Source: Algoriphagus aquimarinus (GTDB taxonomy: Bacteria > Bacteroidota > Bacteroidia > Cytophagales > Cyclobacteriaceae). Taken from it: a stretch of DNA of 64,000 bases. Of the stretch, positions 18,843 to 30,100 are shown piece by piece. The notes under the pieces are model-generated. The model had not been told where the DNA came from, ran no database searches, and saw only the letters and a list, made by a program, of their open reading frames with translations. Both the position numbers and the translations under genes were made by a program. Within the stretch, counting starts at the first letter, position 1. Every line of letters begins with the position of its first letter. Location of the stretch: the NCBI RefSeq assembly GCF_007997215.1, contig NZ_VORW01000013.1, forward strand, positions 1 to 64,000. The letters are read 5' to 3'.

Positions 18843-19351
18843 TTAGACTTATAAAATTATGTGTATTCGGATATCTGCACGTATGTTCAATCAGGCTTCG
18901 ACTGCGCTCAGCCTCCGGTCAATTTTGGCTTAAAGGGAGAGGGAGAGAATGCGGCACCGCCGCATTCTCTCCCTCTCCCTAGATTTTAAGCTTAAATTCG
19001 GTTCCTGAGCGCAGTCGAAGGGAAAGGTATTCAAAATATTATTTTGGCACGTGCATTCATGCGGATACACATATATAAAATTTACATTTTAATCAGTCAA
19101 TTGCTATTTAAGACCTTCATCAGAGCAGTTGAGATTCAGCAATGACCCTCCAATAGCATACCAGGAAGGCTGCTTTCTGCGATCAGAAGTTGAATGTTTG
19201 AATAGCTTCAGTTCACTGATGCGTAATTATAAAAGCTTCAGCTTGTAGTATATTAAGCTTGCGCAAAAGCATTGAGTAGTAATTGCCCTATTAACATGTT
19301 GTAAGCCTAAAAGAATAGCATTAAATTACTTCTACATTAAACTCCAAAATT
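18843..19351. repeat. 510-bp gene-free region with a large imperfect hairpin
   Basis: The centre is a nested inverted repeat. Outer arms CTTCGACTGCGCTCA (18896-18910) and its complement (19006-19020) enclose inner perfect 21-bp arms at 18935-18955 and 18959-18979 separated by a 3-base loop. The outer arm is a sequence I recognise as a very widespread bacterial intergenic repeat. There is no ORF inside. The rest (19025-19351) is AT-rich leader of the next gene with nothing else seen. Confidence 0.75.
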
Positions 19352-19945
19352 ATGAAAACGCTCTTCTCCTTTATTTGCATCTGCTTGATGTCAGTTCCAA
19401 GTTTTGCACAAGATAAATCTGTTGCTACAAAAGAAGTCCAAATCAAAACTGCTGTACTAGCAGCTCCTGATGAAAAACAAGCTGACGCTACCGTTATGGG
19501 ATATAATGAAAGTGGAGAGTTGATAGAACTACGGAAAGGATCGAATGGGATGATTTGCCTTGCTAGTGATCCAAATGGAAAGGGCTTTAGTGTTTCTTGT
19601 TATCAGGCAGATTTAGAACCTTTTATGATCAGAGGAAGAGAGCTTAAAAAAGAAGGTAAATCATTTCAGGAAATATTCGATACCAGAGAAGCAGAAGCAA
19701 AAAGCGGCAAACTCAAAATGCCAGCTGAAGGGGCTACTCTCTATGTGCTTACAACAGATGCCGAAAATTACAATAAAACTACTGGAGAGGTATCTGACAC
19801 CTATCTAAGATACGTGGTGTATTTACCTTGGGCTACTTCTCAAACTACAGGACTTCCTCTGAAGCCAAGTGCACCGGGCATGCCATGGATTATGGATCCA
19901 GGTACTCATCGAGCACATATTATGATTACACCAGTTAGGGATTAA
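19352..19945 (+). CDS. secreted protein of unknown function
   Basis: A 197-residue protein with a clear signal peptide (MKTLFSFICICLMSVPSFAQ, cut after Gln20). The mature protein has two cysteines (MICLAS, SVSCYQ) that could pair, a charged helix-like middle, and a C-terminus rich in proline and glycine (LKPSAPGMPWIMDPGTHRAHIMITP) with two histidines near the end. I recognise no family. It stands alone, with a long leader upstream and a strong terminator downstream. Confidence 0.75.
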   Translation: MKTLFSFICICLMSVPSFAQDKSVATKEVQIKTAVLAAPDEKQADATVMGYNESGELIELRKGSNGMICLASDPNGKGFSVSCYQADLEPFMIRGRELKKEGKSFQEIFDTREAEAKSGKLKMPAEGATLYVLTTDAENYNKTTGEVSDTYLRYVVYLPWATSQTTGLPLKPSAPGMPWIMDPGTHRAHIMITPVRD

Positions 19946-19965
19946 TTCTTAGCTTATTGTTTTAA

Positions 19966-20016
19966 AAAAGGCTCAGCGGGTTTCTATTGAATTAGAAACC
20001 CGCTGAGCCTTTTTAG
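19966..20016 (+). terminator. strong bidirectional-looking terminator
   Basis: A perfect 16-bp stem (19970-19985 with 19994-20009) with an 8-base loop is flanked by A6 upstream and T5 downstream. It ends the secreted-protein transcript and can also act on the minus strand. Confidence 0.9.
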
Positions 20017-20049
20017 TTAGAAAACCCTGACTGGAATAGTCTATTCATG

Positions 20050-20085
20050 AAAATGCCCTGCGACATTAATGATGTTGCAGGGCAG
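20050..20085 (-). terminator. terminator of the adhesin/PorP transcript
   Basis: A 12-bp stem with one mismatch (GCCCTGCGACAT at 20055-20066, ATGTTGCAGGGC at 20072-20083) lies 27 bp beyond the PorP/SprF stop. On the minus strand it is followed by ATTTTC, a modest T-run. Confidence 0.6.
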
Positions 20086-20110
20086 ATTTAGTAGTTGATG
20101 GCTCCTAAGC

Positions 20111-21070
20111 CTACCACATAATTACTGGCTGTGAATCTGTCCTCACATTGTCGCGGAATAAGTTGAACACTGCTGTAAACTCGTGGGTATTTCCTGGAAA
20201 GTTGTAGCTTCCACCATTAGGGAATTCATAGAGGTAACCTATTCTAAGTCGTTTGGTTACTATACCTGCCTGTGCATTAGTTGCATAGTCCATTCTATGT
20301 CCAATTCCCAACCAGAGCTTGTCCATTAGGACTGCCTTCATGTTGAACTCAATATTATCGTCTAGATTTTTTTGTGTGCGATAGAAAGCATTGAATATTA
20401 CAGCGACATTCTCACTAACAGCACTTCTATATCCAGCCTGAAAAATGGAGCTAGCAGGATATCCATTCATGAACTCATCCCCATTGGTGATTTTGCCACC
20501 ATTCACCCGGTGGATACCATACGAAATGTAGTAATTCGCATGTGTCAAGGCCATACCCAGGTTAAAGTCCACTACACTCATGTTGGAGAATTGACCAATA
20601 TACTGACCCAAAGTCGGATCATTTTGTTCCTCTGTGGACAATGCATTGCCATCCAAACGGATTGTCTGGTAATTGATGCCAGCACCCATTCTTAAGTTGT
20701 GTGTTTCTGAAAGTCTGATTCTGCTTGCATAACCCACCGTCAATTCTGTTTCTCGGAAGGCGCCATAGGTGTCGTGAAGTAAATTTAATGACACTGCATT
20801 CTTACCTGTCAGTGCAGGGTCCACCTCGCCTGACAATTCTCCGAAATCCAATTCTGTACTAAAGAAATATGTCTTCGGAGCTCCATCCACTCCAGACCAC
20901 TGATTCCGTACGAAACCTCGTACGGTCGAACCCTCGTAGCCTGTCAGGGCGGGATTGAAGTAACTCTGAAACTGACTGAATTGGGAAATGTATTTTTGCG
21001 ATTGGGCCTGCGCTTGGTTAAGTGTAAGTCCAGTTAAAAGGAAAATGGCTATGTATGTTAATCTTTTCAT
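20111..21070 (-). CDS. PorP/SprF family type IX secretion outer-membrane protein
   Basis: A 319-residue outer-membrane beta-barrel with a signal peptide ending QAQAQ (about 1-23). The family signature follows at once: YISQFSQFQSYFNPALTGYEGS and RNQWSGVDGAPKTYFFS, then alternating strands to a C-terminal VFNLFRDNVR region. In Flavobacterium johnsoniae SprF is needed to secrete its partner SprB, and SprF-like genes commonly sit beside large type B substrates. Here the gene follows the 2984-residue surface protein by 105 bp on the same strand, so it is very probably the dedicated partner of that protein. Confidence 0.93.
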   Translation of the reverse strand: MKRLTYIAIFLLTGLTLNQAQAQSQKYISQFSQFQSYFNPALTGYEGSTVRGFVRNQWSGVDGAPKTYFFSTELDFGELSGEVDPALTGKNAVSLNLLHDTYGAFRETELTVGYASRIRLSETHNLRMGAGINYQTIRLDGNALSTEEQNDPTLGQYIGQFSNMSVVDFNLGMALTHANYYISYGIHRVNGGKITNGDEFMNGYPASSIFQAGYRSAVSENVAVIFNAFYRTQKNLDDNIEFNMKAVLMDKLWLGIGHRMDYATNAQAGIVTKRLRIGYLYEFPNGGSYNFPGNTHEFTAVFNLFRDNVRTDSQPVIMW

Positions 21071-21175
21071 GATGTCGTTGTTGAGAGACTGAAAAATAAT
21101 ATTCTGACTCGTTTAAAATTTATCTTTGAGATTGACCTTTGAGGCTTCACTGCCCCAAAGGTCTTCTCATTCATG

Positions 21176-24100
21176 TTATTGCCTCAAGAGGTTTAGCATG
21201 CCTCGTCTGATCTCTCCGGTTTCACCCACTTCGATCACATATAAGTAAGATGATATTGGCATTTCCTTGCCTTCAAACGTTCCGTCCCATTTCTTATCAG
21301 GATTTTCAGTGTAGAATATTCTGTTTCCTCCCAGATCAAATACCTGAATTCTCACTCCTGTATAATATCTCAGCGCTAGTATACCCCAAGCGTCGTTGGT
21401 ACCATCGCCATTCGGTGTGAAGGTATTTGGCACTTCCAATTGATCCAATGGAGTTCTCAATCTTCTGATTGAAAATGCTCTCTTGATTTCATTCCCCGCT
21501 CTATCTACTACACTTAGTACTATGGTGAAGTCTACTCTACCCGATTGCTGATCTGCACTACTCCAGAACAAGATGCCTGAGTTGACTTCGAAGAACACAT
21601 TGTCTCCTTCGCCTTCCGGCAAGCTCAGCGTATGAACATTGTCAGTAGGATCAATCACTGTAAAGGCTCCTATTTCTTGGAAGAACTGATCTGGTATACC
21701 GATAAATTCATTATTGCTAAGCGTGACATCCAGTGGTGCAGGCTTAGCCAGTACAGTGATCTCAAGCATAGCCTGAATATCTAGCGGATTGAACAGGCCT
21801 GCAGGTAATTCTACGGTACCTGCGTAGGTAGTAATGCCTGACATCATAGGGTCATAGCCCGTCAGATCCCATGTCACAGGTAAATTAACAAATGCTCCCT
21901 CTGCAGTCATGACCACTACTTCAGTAGGTATCTTGAGATTATCTGCTTCAGTACCCCAAAGAACATCTAAGCTTTGAGTTACAAACTCCGAAATCGACCT
22001 TGTCTGTACATAATCAGGAAGACCATCTTCGTCTTCATCCAGGAAGTCTTCCGAATCGTTCGGATCAGTTCCCTGCTGCTCTTCTACGTAGTCAGGAACA
22101 TCATCTCCATCCGAGTCCACATAATCTCCCGGATCGGTAGGATTTGTCCCCTGTTCCACTTCTACAAAGTCTGGAACACCATCACCGTCAGAATCTTTGA
22201 AGTCGGTTGGATCTTTTGGATCTGTACCTTCTATTTCTTCCACATCATCCGGAACTCCATCTCCATCGCTATCATTAGTAATGATCTCAAAGTCAGCTCC
22301 TGAAAAGTCAATTAAATAGTTGCTACCTGCATTCAGTGTTCCGATACCGATCGCATAGGTGCCTACTGACTCACCTGCTGTTCTTGTTAGTATTCCTGAT
22401 AGAATGCTTGCATCATCTCCTGCTCCAAAGCCCGAAACTGTATAAGTCAGGATTGGATCTCCAGTACCGTACAATTTACTTTGACCTGCATCTGCTATTA
22501 TCGCCAAGATTGCCTTGGTAATCTCAAGATTCGCTGTAAGCTCAAAAGAGGTGAAGTTCGATCCCGAGATTGTCGCTGTCACCTCTTGTATTCCTGTATC
22601 AGTTCTGCTGTTGTTGCTATAAGCTACAGCCGCTCCTACTGGAAGAGTTCCTGAGATCGCAAGTGATTTGGCTGAACCGTCGTAAACAAAACTTCCATCT
22701 GCAAAGGTGATTCCTACTATAGCAGCTTTGCTGATTGCAAAGTTTGCTCCCAAATAGTTGATCGCATAGTTTGCACCGGCACTTAGCGTTCCAAGGTTGA
22801 TGGCATAGTTACCAACATTTTCTCCTGCAGCTCTGCTTAATGCTCCAGTCAGAATTGCATTCGTATCCCCATTTTCAAAACCAGTTGCGGTATAGGTCAA
22901 TACAGGATCAGCAGTTCCAAAGACTTTGCTTTGCCCAGCTTCAGCAGTCACATTCAATACCTTGGTAGCAATCTCAAAGTCTGCTGAAGTGAAGTTGATC
23001 GTATAGTTTGATCCTGCACTTAGCGTTCCAAGGTTGATTGGATACATTCCAATGTTCTCCCCTGCCGTTCTGCCTAATGCACCAGTCAGTATCGCATTTG
23101 TATCTCCATTGCCGTAGTTGCTGGCTGAGTATGCAAGAACTGGATCAGGTGAACCATATACTTTCGCCTGATTTGGATTTGCTGTCACATTCAGCTTGCG
23201 AGGCGTGATCGCGAAATTAGCTCCAGTGAAGCTGATTGTATAATTGCTACCAGCTGAAAGTGTTCCCAGGTTTATTGCATAGTTACCTACATTTTCACCT
23301 GCCGCTCTAGCCAGTGTTCCAGAAAGTATAGCTTGGGTATCACCATTCTTGAAACCAGAAACTTGGTAAGTCAAAGTAGGATCTCCATTACCATAAATCT
23401 TAGAAATTCCAGCGTTTGCAGTCACTGCCAGTGTGGCCTTGGTGATCTCAAAGTCTGCCTCTGTAAAGTTGATCGTATAGTTCGGTCCCGCATCAATCGT
23501 GGCTGGGTTGATCGCATAGAATCCTACATCTTCTCCGGCAAATCTATTGATTGCACCGGTGAGGATTGCCTCGGTATCTCCATTCTGGAAGCCGCTGGCG
23601 GTGTAAGTAAACACTGGGTCTGCTTCACCATACACTTTCGACTGACTTGGGTCGACCAAGATATTCAAACTAGCCTTGGTGATCTCAAAGTCTGCCTCTG
23701 TAAAGTTGATCGTATAGTTCGGTCCCGCATCAATCGTGGCAGGATTGATCGCATAGAATCCTACATCTTCTCCGGCAAATCTATTGATTGCACCGGTGAG
23801 GATTGCCTCGGTATCTCCATTCTGGAAGCCGCTGGCGGTGTAAGTAAACACTGGATCTGCTTCGCCATAAACCTTCGTCTGTCCTGCATTAGCAGTAATA
23901 TCGAGGGTAGCTTTGGTGATCTCAAAGTCTGCTGTAGTGAAGTTGATCGTATAGTTATCACCCGCAGATAAGGTTCCCAGATTGATTGGGTAGTTTCCTG
24001 CATTTTCACCTGCAGTTCTTGAAAGTGAACCAGTTAAAATAGTATCATCATCTCCTGCTTCGAAGCCTGTAGCAGTATAAGTAAAGAAAGGATCTGCTTC

Positions 24101-27100
24101 TCCATACACTTTACTCTGACCAGATTCAGCAGTCACATTCAATATTTTAGCTGCTATTGTGAAATTCGATGAGGTAAAGTTGATTGAATAATTAGGCCCA
24201 GCACTAAGCGTTCCCAAGTTGATTGGATAAGTACCTTTATCTTCTCCTGCTGTTCTACTTAATGCACCTGTTATCACCACATCGGCTTCCCCTCCAACAA
24301 ATCCTGATGCAGTATATGTAAACACTGGATCGGCCGTTCCAAATACTTTACTTTGATTAGGATTAGCAGAAATCAAAACCGTTTTCTTGGTAATATTAGC
24401 TTCTAGCCCTGCAGGCGGAATAATCTCATAATTATCTTTATCTCCACCATCTAAGGTAAGCCCTGTGACGATTATTGGAATTGCTACTCCTACACCAGCC
24501 TGTGTGAAATTGGCAATAGCTGTGCCTGACACAGATACATCATCTGCACCAAGAGGAGGTACCGAAGGAGTACCAGACAGAGAAGCTATTGTCGTACCGT
24601 CATATACTTTATCGTTAGACGAATACCCAAATACAGCTAGGTCTGCTGGAGAAATAGTAGCCGTTGAAGTCGGTGCTCCGGTATAGTCAATATCATATGA
24701 TCCTGCAGCTGCACCGGTCAAGGTGACCGATGTGATTCTTACTTCTTTACCTACCCCAACATTTTTATCAACAAACTCAGTGGTAACGGTACCAATTGAC
24801 ACATCTGGCACAGTGGCATCTATACCACTTAGGCTTAGATTATTCACCGAAATAGTGGCTGCCTTTGTGGCGTCATATACTTTATCAGCTGCATCAAATG
24901 AACCTGTTATCTGAACTGTGCCCTTTTTGATCTCAAAATCAGCAGGAACAAAATTGATTGAATAATTAGAACCGGCACTTATGTCGCCAGCGGTAATTCC
25001 ATAGATACCTACAGTTTCTCCAGCATCTCGAGAAAGTGAACCTGTTAGAATTGTCTCATTATCTGCCCCCTCAAATCCGGATGCAGTATACGTAAACGCT
25101 GGATCTGCTGCACCTATGAGTTTCGACTGACCTGGATCAGCTGTGATGGTTAGTGTTTTAGGAACGACAACAACGGTCACTACTGCAATCGCACTTGAAA
25201 AATTACCACTGCCATCGAAGACAGTTAAGTTTACATTATTTGGTCCTTCATCTGTTCTGTCAAACTCTGTTTTACTTAAAGTCCGTGATACAATACTACA
25301 GTTATCACTTGATCCGTCATCAATCATACTTGGCAATAGCGTCACTGTTCCAAATGCATCGACATTCAGAATGATGTTTTTAGCTATTGCTGTAGGGGCG
25401 GTAATATCTTGAACCTTAACATTAGTTTCTGCATAATCCGAATTGCCTGCTTCATCTGTGGCAGTAACTCTAACAAGATTATCACCAACATTTGAGCAAT
25501 CAAAAGTTGATTTATCGAGTTCCAATGCAATATTGGCTGGATCAGAGAAGTCGTCTGAAATAGGAGATGCTAGGAAATCAGCAGCAGTTAAGATTGGTGA
25601 ATCACCATTGACATCCAATTGAAGTACCAACACATTAATTATTACAGGAGTTGGTGCTCTTGTATCAATCGTCAAACTCAAAGGATCTGATTCGCTGCTG
25701 TTTCCAGCAATGTCAGAAATCGATGCAGTGACCGAATGTACTCCCGTTAATAAATCAGTACCTGGAGTAAATGACCATTGTCCTGCTCCATTTGCTACTG
25801 TAGTACCTAAGGTTCCATCAATAGAACTCTTAATTGTTACAGTACTATTAGCCTCTGCTGTACCTTCTAAAGTCGGCGTAACATCATTGGTAATGTCATC
25901 GGTATCACTGATGCCAGAATCACTACCTGCTTGCAAGTCAGGAAGACCTGGCTTCGCAGGAGCTTGGGTATCAATGGTAATTGAAAGCGCATCTGATTCG
26001 CCACTCTCATTATCAAATGAATCTATTGCAATTACAGTAATTTGAAAACTACCATCCGCTATTGTTCCAGAGGTAAAAGACCAATTTCCAGATCCATTTG
26101 CAGTAGTGGTACCTAACGAGGCTCCATCACTAAATACTTCCACTGTGTAATTAGCCTGTGCTGTACCCGTGAAAGTTGGAGTATTGTCCGAAGTAATATT
26201 ATCTGTATCGCTTGATCCTGTATCGCTTGAAGAATCTAAATCAGGAACAGATGGAACATCCGGAGGAGTATCATTATCAGTTATAGTTATTGAAGCATTA
26301 CTAGTTGCGCTTATACTTACAGCAGCATTATTCGTGCTAGTCATGGTGATACTCACCGATTCATCTCCTTCAACAATATTATCAGCAGTGACATCAATTG
26401 GTACCGTAACTGTATTCTGATTAGCTGGAAAAACAACGGAAGTACCAATAGAAGCATAATCTGTCCCTTCAGCAGCAGTACCACCTACTGTGAAATCAAC
26501 AGTTACAGCTGAACTGAATTGTTTGGTAGTCGTAATCGTGAATAATCCATCTGTAGCATCTTCAGCGGCTTGAGTAGTTGCTGCTATGGAAAGTTCAGCT
26601 GTATCATCATCTGTGATTGTTACAGTTGCTTCATTCTCAGCACCAGGCGTTCCGTTTGTAAGAGTACCCAAACTGACAACAATATCTCGATCCCCATCTA
26701 CAATTTCATTAGTAATACTTATCAAATCAATAAATGATGAAGTGCTTCCTGGAACAATTATAAAGCTACTTATAGGAACATCAACAAAGTTGTAATCTGT
26801 AGCCAAAACAGCATCACCAGTAAATTCTATTGGAATAGTCACATTTACTCCAGCAATAGCCGAAAGCGTTACTGTTATTCTGGTGGTCTCTGCTGCTTCA
26901 CTTATGGAAATTGGATCTGCTGCTATAGTCACCGTAGGAGCTGAATCATCCTCCTCAATGGTATAAGTCACTTGTTGAGTACCATCTTCTAGCCCATTAG
27001 TCACCGAAGAAATATCAACAATTACCGTTTCATCCCCTTCATAAATGCCATCGTTGACATTATTGATGACTATAGTACCAGTAATTTCACCAATAGGTAT

Positions 27101-30100
27101 CACAATAGAACTTCCAGATCTAGTATAATCTGTAGTATTGGTAGCCGTACCAGAGAATGAAAGGTTTACAGTTACTGCAGAGGTAAAGGTATTGGACAGC
27201 GTGGCTGTTACCGTGTTAGCCGTAACCAAATTCTCTGCTCTACTCGTAGGAGACAAGGATAGCGTCACGCTTGGTTCGGCATTTAGGATGTCAATATTCA
27301 CTGTTCCTAAACTCACATCCGTTCCACCACCGGAGCCTGTATTTCCACCATCATTGGCGGTAAGTGTTAATGTTGCGGCATCATTTCCTGTCACTGATAC
27401 AGGGCCAGTATAGTTAATATTTGATGCGGTATTCAAATAAGTATCTATTTCAGAAGCAGTTCCTGTAAGTATCAATGTCACTGTTCCTGTTCCCACTACA
27501 GTTACACCGCCCGCATCTGAGGCAGCCAAAGTTCCCGTTGAGACACCTAACTCCAGAGTAATATCGTTTGAACCTGCATCCGGGTCATTAAAAGTAGCTG
27601 CGGAAAGGTCAACGTTACTAGCCGTATTTTCTACTACACTAATATCTGTAGGAAGGCCAGACACAGTAGGGTCGTCATTAACAGAGCTTATGCCTATCCC
27701 AATATTTGCTATTGTACTCGAAGTAGAAGCGTTTGCATCTGTCACAAAGAAGCTTATTGCACGAGAATTATCAGTATCACCTTGTCCAGGATCATCTGTT
27801 GAATTACTAAATACAACTGTTCTCAAAGCCGCTTGCATTTGAGCAGCTGTTCCGGTACCAGATAAGGAAAGAACCCCAGTGCTGGTATTATAACTTGATG
27901 AATAAGGTGATGGAGTGGTAATTCCTAATATATCTCCGGTGACAAAATCAGCAACACTTATAGTTGCTGAGGTAATATTATCATCCTCTGGATCAATGAC
28001 CAAAATTGCCGAATTTATGACAGTTGGGCTAGCACCTTCTGTCCAATCAGCTATTGAAACACCATTTTGGTCAACCACAGGAGCATCATTTACCCCAGTA
28101 ATATTGAAAGTAACTGACGCGGTATTAGAGTCAGCTGTTCCGTCGTTGGAAACAAATCCAATAGTCGCTACTCCAGTACCAAATAAATTTGGTGTAGGTG
28201 TAAAAGTGGCAGCATCCAATGCCGTATTTAAAGCGACTAGAGTACCAGCTGCTGTGAAGCTTGCTGCCCCATTTCCTGATCCTCCAAATGTGATCCCTGC
28301 AGTACCGAGAGTTACTGTTCCTCCAGTGATGGTAAACGTAATTGTCTGATCATCTCCATCGACATCGGCCACTTGAATATCATTATCCAATGCCACATTG
28401 GTATCATCTTCTGTTACCACTGGTGCTGTAGGAGCTGTTGCCACCGGGGCAGTGAATACTCTCTTCAACACTGTGTCTTCTGCAGGATCACCTTCATTAC
28501 TCGATGCATCTGTAAGTGTAACAGACAAGGTGATGGTCCCCAATCCTAAACCACTTAAATCAATCCCTGTAATCTGATCTGTAGCCGTGAGAATCGTACC
28601 AGTACCCGTAACGTTTGTTCCGCCTCCAGCACTTGAAAAAGTATAGTCGTAAGTGGCTCCTATTTCAGCACCGGCAAAGGTAAAGCTTACCGCATCGTCA
28701 TTGTCAGGTGAAATAGGATCTTGATCAATAGAAACACTGTAGCCGCTTGGAGCTACATCATCTGCACAGAATTCGAAGTTATCGATATTGATATATTGGA
28801 AGGAACCTCCTAATGTAATTTCGATTTGATCTACAGCTTTAGCTGAATTATCCGTTCCTCCCTCTGTCCTTAAATCAAAAATATAATAGCCACTGTTGGC
28901 TGTAAAATCGGTCGGGAAGCCTGAAGCTTTTGAAATGGTATAAACCGTGTTGATACCACTTTTCCCAACTACAGTAATATTTCCATCACTCGTAGGTGCA
29001 CTGCCATCTACAGTAGAGGAAAGAAACACTGCAAATTTCTTTAAGTTGATATCAGAGGTAGTTGAAGAAATAGTGTAGGTACCTACTCCGGTATTGATCA
29101 ACACATAACTAGATCCATTGATCCCTGTGAAAGGTGTTTCCGTATGAACCTCCATGTTTGCAGAGGTAATGGAGAAACCATAGCCTCCATGAGAAAAAGT
29201 AGTACTTCCGTCCGTCTCATCCTCAAATCCCTCCACTAAGCAGGGGCTTACATTATGGACTTGGCCTGATGTAAAGGCAGCTGTGCCTGTGACATCATTT
29301 TCATTGGCGATGTCTGTACCTGCTTTAAGATCAAGCCGAAGAGTTCCCTCGCCAGAAATTCCAGTAATCGGTACAGTATAAGTTGCATTACTTCCCGTAA
29401 CCGTGCCAATCGTTCCATTGGCAGTCCCTGTTTTGGTTAGCGTAAAATCGCCAGCACTAACGTTTTTGGCTATTTTAGAAAAACTTACTTGGTATTGAAC
29501 TGAGGTAGCAGTACTTATTGGAGTTCCTATCAAATTGATAGCTGTCACTTCAGCCGGATCAGCATCACCTACAACGAATGGTACTCCATATTGAATTTCG
29601 TCAAGTATTAGAAACAGATCTGCACCTTCTATTAATACATAATCCACATCATAAAAATCTGGATCACTAGCATACGACTTTATCCCCGTTGAGGAACTGT
29701 TAAAAATTAATTGTTTAGCTGGACTTAATGATCCACCACTAAATGCTTTGATTGTTCCTTCAGTCGATGTACCTGGAGGATTTGTTGCTGTGGGACCTCT
29801 GTCATTTACCCAAAGACTGATAAATTGAAAAGATGCGTTGTCTGCCCTGGATATTTTCCAACCAATAATGCCGCCAAGACTTTGATTAGCATCGTCTAAC
29901 CCTGGGCTATTATCTTTTCCTTCATTTATATCTATACCCATACAATTTGTACAAGAAGCCGAAGGGCCGAGGATTGCTTCAAATTCTAATTCCCCTTCCA
30001 CATGCGGAGAAGAAAGACCAACATTGGCCGTATATGTATTAAAATTAACGGTAGTTTGAGCTATTGTAGTGAAAGCGCTAAATGCCAACAATACAATTAG

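Noticed and set aside
23436..23864. Repeated DNA as mobile element
   Set aside because: The repeat is an in-frame coding unit of the MBG domain.
23333..23971. 212-codon plus-strand frame inside the giant adhesin gene
   Set aside because: It is the antisense of repeated MBG units, is itself repetitive, and resembles no protein. The same holds for other long plus-strand frames between 21974 and 28349.
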